Assembly (NCBI GenBank): GCA_027334165.1
Contig: DAHWXM010000019.1
Span: 1 to 64,000, forward strand
Direction of reading: 5' to 3'
From: Microcaldota archaeon
GTDB taxonomy: Archaea; Micrarchaeota; Micrarchaeia; Micrarchaeales; CABMGC01
Length of the DNA stretch: 64,000 nt
Shown here in pieces: positions 57,340 to 64,000 of this stretch. The position numbers and the translations under genes were made by a program. Each line of letters starts with the position of its first letter. Position 1 is the stretch's first letter. The notes under the pieces are model-generated. The model ran no database searches. It was given only the letters and a program-made list of their open reading frames with translations, and was not told the DNA's origin.

Positions 57340-59064
57340 ATGGTTACGCTTGGCATACACGATGCGCACGATGCAGGTGCTGGCGCCGTTAGTGGGGGAA
57401 GAGTCATAGGCGCAGTTAATGAGGAAAGATTCACAAAACGCAAGAATGATGTAGGTTTCCCGGTAAGTTCCATAAGGTACATCGTGGATGCCGCGGGAGA
57501 CATAGATGACGTAGACAGCGTAGCTGTGCCTTGGATAGGAGGCAGTGCACTGTTTGCACGTATGTTTCCAGGACTTGAGGTTAAAAGAAGGCAGCTATGG
57601 CGCCGCGAGACCGGAAAGCCATCGCGCACCAGCATGAAGCTCAGGAATGTGGCGTTCAGACTCATTCAGGACCAGAAGCCAAAATGGCTTTGGCATCTTG
57701 CGGGAAAAAGCATTGGTGGTTATGCACTTTCAAGGAGGCTCACGCATTCAGGATTGGACAAGGAGATAGTATTTGTTGACCATCACACTGCTCATGCGGC
57801 TGGCGCGTATTATGCATCGGGATTCAAAGAGGCATTAGTTGTAACACTTGACGGGGCAGGAGACGGTCTTAGCGGATCCATATCTATAGGAGATAATGGT
57901 GCCCTCAAGCGCATCAAGGAGTTTAGGGCCAGTGCCAGCCTGGGAATCCTGTACGGCGCGGCGACTGTCGCGTGCGACATGCGCTATAGTGAGGATGAGG
58001 GAAAGCTGATGAGTCTTGCAGCGTACTCATATCCGGAGGAAATAAAGGAGTTGGACAAGATATCCATGTTCGACTCGCACAGGGGAGAACTCGTCTGCCA
58101 TCAGGGTGCAAAATTCGAATTTCTTCTCGCTGAGCACATGAAGGACACATTGCTTTGGAAGTACAGCAGAGAGGCATTCGCATATGCGGTGCAGAGGCAC
58201 GTAGAGACCCAGGTACTGAAGATCGTGCAGCATTACATGAAAGAAACGGGCATACACAACGTTGCTGTTTCCGGGGGGCTCTTTTCAAACATAATAGTGA
58301 ACATGCGGCTAAATGAAATGGATGGCATGAAAAACTTTTTCGTGTTTCCACAGATGGGAGATGGAGGACTTGCGCTGGGCGCGGCTTATTATGTCGACTT
58401 CCTTAAGAATGGGAGGTTCAACACCAAACAAGTAGAGAACATGAACTATGGCCCCGCATACACAAATTCCGAAATAGGAGACGCACTGAAGAAACAAAGG
58501 AAAGGAATCGAGTATGAGGAGATAAAGGACATAGAAAGGTATGCCGCAGACAGAATGGTTGACGATAACGAGGTACTGCTGTGGTTTCAAGGCAGGATGG
58601 AATACGGTCCGCGTGCGCTTGGATGCAGGAGCATACTGTCATTGCCAGGCAACAACGACAACAGGACCAGGATAAACCTAATTGTGAAACGGAGGCCGTA
58701 CTACCAGCCGTTTGCTAGCACGATACTGGAGGAAGACGCGCCGCGGCTGCTGGAGCCGTACAGGGCAGGAACGAAGTTCATGACTATAGGCTACAGGATA
58801 AGAAAGGAGCACATGGCGGATTTGGTTGCAGCATCGCACATAGATGGCACTACGAGGCCGCAGATGCTTGGAGAGGAGAATGGGCCGTACAGGAAGCTTA
58901 TAGAGAGAATAAGGGAGCGCACGGGCATAGGCGCGGTGCTTAACACCAGCCTCAACAAGCACGGAAGGCCCATATCCATGACCCCGGAGGACGCCATATG
59001 GACACTGATGAACACAGGTGCGACGAGCCTTGCGATAGGCAATTACTTTGTAACAAAGACCTAG
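57340..59064 (+). CDS. Carbamoyltransferase of NodU/CmcH/TobZ family
   Basis: LGIHDAHDAGAGAVSGGRVIGAVNEERFTKRKND; VDHHTAHAAGAYYASGF; EYGPRALGCRSIL; GAVLNTSLNKHGRPI. Confidence 0.93.
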   Translation: MVTLGIHDAHDAGAGAVSGGRVIGAVNEERFTKRKNDVGFPVSSIRYIVDAAGDIDDVDSVAVPWIGGSALFARMFPGLEVKRRQLWRRETGKPSRTSMKLRNVAFRLIQDQKPKWLWHLAGKSIGGYALSRRLTHSGLDKEIVFVDHHTAHAAGAYYASGFKEALVVTLDGAGDGLSGSISIGDNGALKRIKEFRASASLGILYGAATVACDMRYSEDEGKLMSLAAYSYPEEIKELDKISMFDSHRGELVCHQGAKFEFLLAEHMKDTLLWKYSREAFAYAVQRHVETQVLKIVQHYMKETGIHNVAVSGGLFSNIIVNMRLNEMDGMKNFFVFPQMGDGGLALGAAYYVDFLKNGRFNTKQVENMNYGPAYTNSEIGDALKKQRKGIEYEEIKDIERYAADRMVDDNEVLLWFQGRMEYGPRALGCRSILSLPGNNDNRTRINLIVKRRPYYQPFASTILEEDAPRLLEPYRAGTKFMTIGYRIRKEHMADLVAASHIDGTTRPQMLGEENGPYRKLIERIRERTGIGAVLNTSLNKHGRPISMTPEDAIWTLMNTGATSLAIGNYFVTKT

Positions 59065-59092
59065 TGCAATGCCGGACGACATGTGATCACAT

Positions 59093-60634
59093 ATGCGACA
59101 AAAAAAGGGCTGGATGGCGGGATCTTTCGCAGCGCTCAGGAAACCATATAACCTTGCGCTCATCGCGATAGTAGTGTACGCACTGCTGTACTCCGTTGTC
59201 TTTGTGGGCGGGCCATCATATTACGGAGACGACAGCGTGTACCTTAATTATGCATATCAGGTAGTTCACGGCACTTTTACCGAGCACAGCGGGGATATTT
59301 TCAGTGTGAGACTACTGACCATATTACCTATAGCGTTATTCTATAAGACGTTCGGAGTAGGCTTGATGACGGATTCTGCGTGGGACATAGCTTCGTTTAT
59401 AGGGCTAATAGCCGTGGCATTCCTAATGGGCAAGGAGTTGTACGACGAACGGGCAGGCGTTGTAGCCGCGCTTCTCACATCATTCTTCCCAATGATAGTG
59501 ATGCTCTCCGCAACCCCCAGTGATGACATACCGATGGCATTCGTCACCGCCCTCGCAATGCTGGCGCTGCTTTACGGTGAAAGGAGGGATTCCGGGCGGT
59601 GGTACTTCGCATCGGGCTTGCTGCTACTAGCCTCAGGACTCGTAACTCCCGAAGGTTTCATAATCTGCGTGGTGGCAATGGCATACGTCGCCATAGAGTT
59701 TCTCAGGAAAAGGATTGCCATCAGTGGCACCACGCTTATGCTTCCGGCAGGTGTTGCGTTCGCATTCATGCTTATCGTGTTCGTCAATTCGTTCTATTCT
59801 AACCCGCTCATAACATTCACGCTAAACTCCCATTTCTACAGCGCCGTAGGGGGAAATGATACCATACCTTCAACGAACACGAACCCGATGTACTACATAA
59901 ACGTGATGTTCCCGCCGAACGCGCTTAATTTTTCGGGGTTTTTCTTTTACGCGTTGATTGCCGCGGCCATATATCTTGTTGTGGTACGACCAGATGGTAC
60001 GTACTTCGTGCTTTTCTACTTCCTTGCGGCCTTCCTCTACTTGGAATTTGGACCCATGCACATTTCCCTGCACCCGTTCTCGTACCTTCTGAGTTACAGA
60101 CTCCAGCGGTTTATGACACTCATAGCCGCCCCATTGGCAGTTGCAATAGGCATTGCAGTTTCGGATGTCGCGGCGCGAAGCGGAAAGACGCGGATGCGCC
60201 TGTTTGCGTACGCGCTCCTCGCACTTTTGATCTTCATGATCATATTGAACGCCGCCGCGATAAACCTTACGTGGTATCGTGTGCTTAGCTACGAACGCTA
60301 CGACCAGCTCCAGGCAGCGGAATTCCTTGGCAGGATGCCCAACAGCACGATAATCTATTTCGCAGATGCATATCCGAACATACCGATATACATGGGATTC
60401 AACAACATGAGCAGGTTCAGACCCTACTTCGCACTGACCAACTGCAGTTTCGTTTCGGCGGGAGCGTACGTTGTCGCACCCGCGCTGCCGCAGAACGGGA
60501 TTAACTATTCGAAATTTGCATCCGCATGCGGAGGATGGATGGAGATCAATTACACACAGCCTGATTCGGTGCCTCCGCAGCAGATAGACAACATAGGAGG
60601 CTTCTCTGAACTTGCAGTGTATCGCGTAAAATGA
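59093..60634 (+). CDS. GT-C/PMT-like membrane glycosyltransferase (GT39/83-like)
   Basis: 513 aa, about 11 TM; first loop GGPSYYGDDSVYLNYAYQVVHGTF. Confidence 0.72.
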   Translation: MRQKKGWMAGSFAALRKPYNLALIAIVVYALLYSVVFVGGPSYYGDDSVYLNYAYQVVHGTFTEHSGDIFSVRLLTILPIALFYKTFGVGLMTDSAWDIASFIGLIAVAFLMGKELYDERAGVVAALLTSFFPMIVMLSATPSDDIPMAFVTALAMLALLYGERRDSGRWYFASGLLLLASGLVTPEGFIICVVAMAYVAIEFLRKRIAISGTTLMLPAGVAFAFMLIVFVNSFYSNPLITFTLNSHFYSAVGGNDTIPSTNTNPMYYINVMFPPNALNFSGFFFYALIAAAIYLVVVRPDGTYFVLFYFLAAFLYLEFGPMHISLHPFSYLLSYRLQRFMTLIAAPLAVAIGIAVSDVAARSGKTRMRLFAYALLALLIFMIILNAAAINLTWYRVLSYERYDQLQAAEFLGRMPNSTIIYFADAYPNIPIYMGFNNMSRFRPYFALTNCSFVSAGAYVVAPALPQNGINYSKFASACGGWMEINYTQPDSVPPQQIDNIGGFSELAVYRVK

Positions 60635-60715
60635 AATGGATATCACATCGGCATGCAAGGTGCGGTAAGATTCATTAAAGTTTCGCGTTCATTATCGATT
60701 TGTGGAAGTGATGAT

Positions 60716-61225
60716 ATGAGATTTGCAAAACTAGTACTTGACAGGGTAGACAGGATAGTGCCTTTTCAGCGCGCGTACGCGCACTGTGACATCCCGTGTG
60801 GCATATACGACCCCCACATGGCCCAGTTGGCGGCTCACACCGTTATAAGGATGGACATGCTAATAGCCGATGCGATGAAAAACGGGGCGGATGATGCGGA
60901 GGGGAAGAACAAGATAGTCAGGTATGTAAGCATCAAGGAACAGCACGCAGAGATATGCAAGCATGAAGTTCGGGTACTGTGGGGAGATTACTTCAAGCCG
61001 GACCACGCGAAAGCACACCCGGAACTCAACGACCTCGTATGGAACATACTCAAACTGGCGTCAAAGGCCAAGCAGAGCACTGATGTAAAGGCAGGCGAGG
61101 AACTACTCGAGAATGTGGAGAAGCTTGCAGAGATATTCTGGAAGACAAAGGGAATAAGCACATACAGAGCCCAGGCACCCTACCCTACAGACCGTGAAAT
61201 GGTGTACCCGAAGGTAGGCGCATGA
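60716..61225 (+). CDS. sodN: Nickel superoxide dismutase precursor
   Basis: 22-aa leader then HCDIPCGIYDPH Ni-hook; IKEQHAEICKHEVRVLWGDYFKPDH and IFWKTK match NiSOD. Confidence 0.93.
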   Translation: MRFAKLVLDRVDRIVPFQRAYAHCDIPCGIYDPHMAQLAAHTVIRMDMLIADAMKNGADDAEGKNKIVRYVSIKEQHAEICKHEVRVLWGDYFKPDHAKAHPELNDLVWNILKLASKAKQSTDVKAGEELLENVEKLAEIFWKTKGISTYRAQAPYPTDREMVYPKVGA

Positions 61226-61512
61226 CGCTCCTGCCGGTCTCTATATACAAGGTGAAGGACAACAGCATGATTCCTACCATACTGGATGGAGATTACGTAA
61301 TTTCCATCGGATGGTACGGCAACATAAGGCGCGGCGACATCGTTGTCCTTCGGCATCCTGCCGGAGCCATGAGATTAGTAAAGCGTGTAGAAAGGGTAGA
61401 TGCAGATTCCGTGTATGTTGTTGGGGACAATCGTGCGGAGAGCGAAGACAGCAGAAACTTCGGTGCGGTGAAGAGACAGTCGCTTTTGGGGAAGGTAGTT
61501 GCGGTTATATAG
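61222..61512 (+). CDS. sodX: S26 family peptidase, probable NiSOD maturation protease
   Basis: KDNSMIPTILDGDYVI (catalytic Ser), MRLVKRVE (catalytic Lys), VVGDNRAESEDSRNFG; ATGA overlap with sodN. Confidence 0.88.
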   Translation: MTLLPVSIYKVKDNSMIPTILDGDYVISIGWYGNIRRGDIVVLRHPAGAMRLVKRVERVDADSVYVVGDNRAESEDSRNFGAVKRQSLLGKVVAVI

Positions 61513-61580
61513 GTGCGTGGCATGCCAGCACCGGCCCCACATTTAATATCCTTATCGTCCGATAGATAGAATGTGTGTCT

Positions 61581-61802
61581 ATGGCAACTAGAGCAAATCC
61601 GAGAGAGGATATGGATCTCCTGTACCTGTCGGTCGGAGTCGTGGCGTTCAGCGTAATAGCCATCATAGCATTCGTGTATGGTTATTCTGATGCATTCTAT
61701 CTGCTAGCCGTGATCGCCATCGTACTCGGATTCTACATGCTGCGCAGGCTCTCGGTTCAGAAGGAGGAGCAGGTAGAGAGAAAGACACCGAGACAGCGCT
61801 GA
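61581..61802 (+). CDS. Small two-TM membrane protein
   Basis: LLYLSVGVVAFSVIAIIAFVYGYSDAFYLLAVIAIVLGFYMLRRLSVQ. Confidence 0.6.
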   Translation: MATRANPREDMDLLYLSVGVVAFSVIAIIAFVYGYSDAFYLLAVIAIVLGFYMLRRLSVQKEEQVERKTPRQR

Positions 61803-61806
61803 TTGG

Positions 61807-64000
61807 ATGAACAAGCTCATAATAGCGGAAAAACCGAGTGTAGCCTTAAGGCTGGCGCTCTCACTGGGAGACGGGCAGCCCAAAAGGAGTGCATTCAACG
61901 GAGTTAGCTATTACGAACTCCAAAAAGACCATGACACCTTGTTCGTGGTCGCGGCGGCGGGCCACCTCTTCACGCTTAGGCAGAAAAGCAAGGAAAGGGA
62001 GATACCGATCTTTGACATAGAGTGGATAGCTTCCTACAAAGTCAACGACAGTTCGTACTTTACGAAACGCTACCTTGACACTATAGCGGAGATAGGGAAG
62101 CGCTGCACAGAATACGTCAACGCCTGCGACTACGACATAGAGGGCACGGTGATAGGGACTAACATAATAAAGTACGTTGTTTCTGGCGATGTGAACTCAG
62201 GCGTGGATTCCGACAAGATCAAACGCATGAAGTTCTCAACCACCACCAGGCAGGACCTTCTCAGCGCTTACGAGGGGTTGGAAGGATTTGACTCGAGCAA
62301 TTTCGATGCCGGGGAGGCCAGGCACATGCTCGACTGGATGTGGGGCATAAACCTCAGCAGGGCACTGATACACGCCATGACTGCGGTAGGCGCGAAGAAG
62401 ATACTCAGCATAGGCAGAGTGCAGGGACCAACGCTTTCCATACTATCCGAACGGGAAGCGGAGATACGAGACTTTGTGCCGAAGGACTTCTGGAGGATAC
62501 TGATTGTAGCGTCTGGCATTGAATTCGAGAACACTAAGGGCAACTTCTTCGATAAGGCTGCTGCTGATGGTGCCCTCAAACGCACAGAAGGCGCAACGGT
62601 TACGGTCAAGTCCATAGATAGGAAAGAGAACAACATGAGGCCCTATCCCCCGTTCGACCTTACGTCACTGCAGCTCGAAGCGAGCAGAGTGTTTGGAATA
62701 GACCCTTCCAGGACACTCGCAATAGCGCAGTCGCTGTATGAGAAATCTTACATTTCATATCCTAGGACAACATCACAGAAGCTTCCTTACACACTAAATC
62801 TGCCCAGAATAATAGGCATGCTTGCGAAGAACGAAAAGTACAAGGCGCATGCGGAGATGCTCATCTCCGGATCGAGATTCAGGCCCGCAGAAGGGGCCAA
62901 GGCCGATGAGGCGCATCCGGCGATTTACCCTACGGGGGAGGAACCGAAGAGACTCGAGGGAGAAGAGGAAAGGATTTATGATCTGATAACGCGTAGGTTT
63001 CTGGCATGCTTCGCCGAATATGCGGTGAGTGATTCGACCAGAATCGTGCTCGGCGCCACTGATGAGGAGTACGCGGCGAGCGGCAGCATAGTAAAGAAAC
63101 AGGGATGGATGGAAGTGTACGGATATTACAAGCCGAAGGAGGCCGTACTGCCGGAGATGCGGGCAGGAAGTGAGGTTACTCCAGAAAGGATCTACTCGAA
63201 GAAGGGCGTCACCGAGCCGCCAAAGAGATACGGCAAGGCGAGCCTTATAGCGCTTCTTGAGAAAAAGAATCTCGGCACGAAAGCCACCAGGGCGGAGATA
63301 ATAGACACGCTCTTTAGGAGAGGATACATAAAGGGCACCAGACTTGAAGTTACTGCGCTTGGGCTCAGCGTCTATTCGGCATTGAAAAAATACTGCGCAC
63401 AGATACTGGATGAGGACCTTACAAGAAAGCTGGAATCCGACATGGAGGACATAATGCGCGGAAATGCAAAGGAAAGTGCTGTGATAGAAGAGGGCAAGGG
63501 GATAATCCAGAGCCTGGTATCGGCATTCAAGGCCAACGAGAAGGGCATAGGCGAAGAGCTAAGAAAGGGGCTCAAGGAGTCAGAAGCGGCAAATGCACTA
63601 GGCAAATGTCCGAAGTGCGGCGGCAACCTTGTTATAAAGAGGTCATCAATTGGCAAGAACTTCGTCGGTTGCAGCAACTGGCCCGAATGCTCGGTAACGT
63701 ATCCGCTTCCACAGGGTGCAGGGATATATCCTACTGGCAAGGTGTGTGAACTCTGTCATACACCAATAGTCAAGGTATTTAGGAAAGGCAAACGCGTCTT
63801 CCAGATGGACCTCGATCCCAACTGCAGCACGAAGAAGGACTGGGAGAAGCCTAAACCACAGGAGGGTGCGGCATCGGCACAAGGCGCGCAGGCGGAAGGT
63901 GCTGGGGCGCACGTGGTACCGCCGCGATCCGCGGGGAAGGTTTCCGGAAAACGCACAGGGAGCACGACACCCAGGGCCAGAAAGAAGACATCTAGAAATG
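61807..64000 (+). CDS. topA: DNA topoisomerase I (type IA), truncated at window end (not in ORF track)
   Basis: Hand translation: MNKLIIAEKPSVALRLALSLGDG...; active-site SYISYPRTTSQKLP; C-terminal Zn finger CPKCGGNL...CSNWPEC; open to 64000. Confidence 0.93.
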   Translation, partial: MNKLIIAEKPSVALRLALSLGDGQPKRSAFNGVSYYELQKDHDTLFVVAAAGHLFTLRQKSKEREIPIFDIEWIASYKVNDSSYFTKRYLDTIAEIGKRCTEYVNACDYDIEGTVIGTNIIKYVVSGDVNSGVDSDKIKRMKFSTTTRQDLLSAYEGLEGFDSSNFDAGEARHMLDWMWGINLSRALIHAMTAVGAKKILSIGRVQGPTLSILSEREAEIRDFVPKDFWRILIVASGIEFENTKGNFFDKAAADGALKRTEGATVTVKSIDRKENNMRPYPPFDLTSLQLEASRVFGIDPSRTLAIAQSLYEKSYISYPRTTSQKLPYTLNLPRIIGMLAKNEKYKAHAEMLISGSRFRPAEGAKADEAHPAIYPTGEEPKRLEGEEERIYDLITRRFLACFAEYAVSDSTRIVLGATDEEYAASGSIVKKQGWMEVYGYYKPKEAVLPEMRAGSEVTPERIYSKKGVTEPPKRYGKASLIALLEKKNLGTKATRAEIIDTLFRRGYIKGTRLEVTALGLSVYSALKKYCAQILDEDLTRKLESDMEDIMRGNAKESAVIEEGKGIIQSLVSAFKANEKGIGEELRKGLKESEAANALGKCPKCGGNLVIKRSSIGKNFVGCSNWPECSVTYPLPQGAGIYPTGKVCELCHTPIVKVFRKGKRVFQMDLDPNCSTKKDWEKPKPQEGAASAQGAQAEGAGAHVVPPRSAGKVSGKRTGSTTPRARKKTSRN

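Noticed and set aside
59870-60658. 262-aa minus-strand ORF, His/Arg/Cys-rich
   Set aside because: Antisense to the membrane glycosyltransferase; composition typical of a shadow frame.
1-64000. CRISPR array, insertion sequence, prophage or integrative element
   Set aside because: On reading the sequence I saw no regularly spaced direct repeats, transposase, integrase or phage genes. A repeat-finder run would be needed to confirm.

Overview
Gene-dense archaeal chromosomal segment of about 64 kb. It carries aCPSF1, an archaeal proteasome beta subunit, LonB, Topo VI-A, aRF1, Spt5, eS8/eS26, and TATA-type promoters. Gene content, small pilin-like proteins and membrane glycosyltransferases suggest a DPANN/Micrarchaeota-like genome; this is inference and I could not run a phylogeny. 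Most of the window is housekeeping: TyrRS, SerRS, two FtsZ paralogs, SecE, CTP synthase, CarAB, PolX, Rad50, RFC small subunit, topoisomerase I. The accessory content I could support is: (1) a type IV pilus operon on the minus strand (42368-48497) with a secretion ATPase, two TadC-like membrane proteins and at least four small proteins carrying the archaeal Q-x-[SA]-[ILMV]-E pilin motif, with a divergent winged-helix gene; (2) a Ni-superoxide dismutase with an N-terminal leader, translationally coupled to an S26-type (SodX-like) peptidase (60716-61512); (3) a surface glycan cluster (6433-12843); (4) a NodU/TobZ-type carbamoyltransferase next to a membrane glycosyltransferase-like protein; (5) a stand-alone NFACT-R (CCDC25-like) protein; (6) a candidate small structured RNA with its own promoter upstream of lonB (about 38388-38475); (7) a roughly 560 bp non-coding or decayed region (17207-17813). 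Two edge-truncated genes missing from the ORF track were read by hand: a secreted protein (1-692, minus) and topoisomerase I (61807-64000, plus). One tRNA-Leu(TAG) and one isolated 5S rRNA were found. I saw no CRISPR array or IS element.
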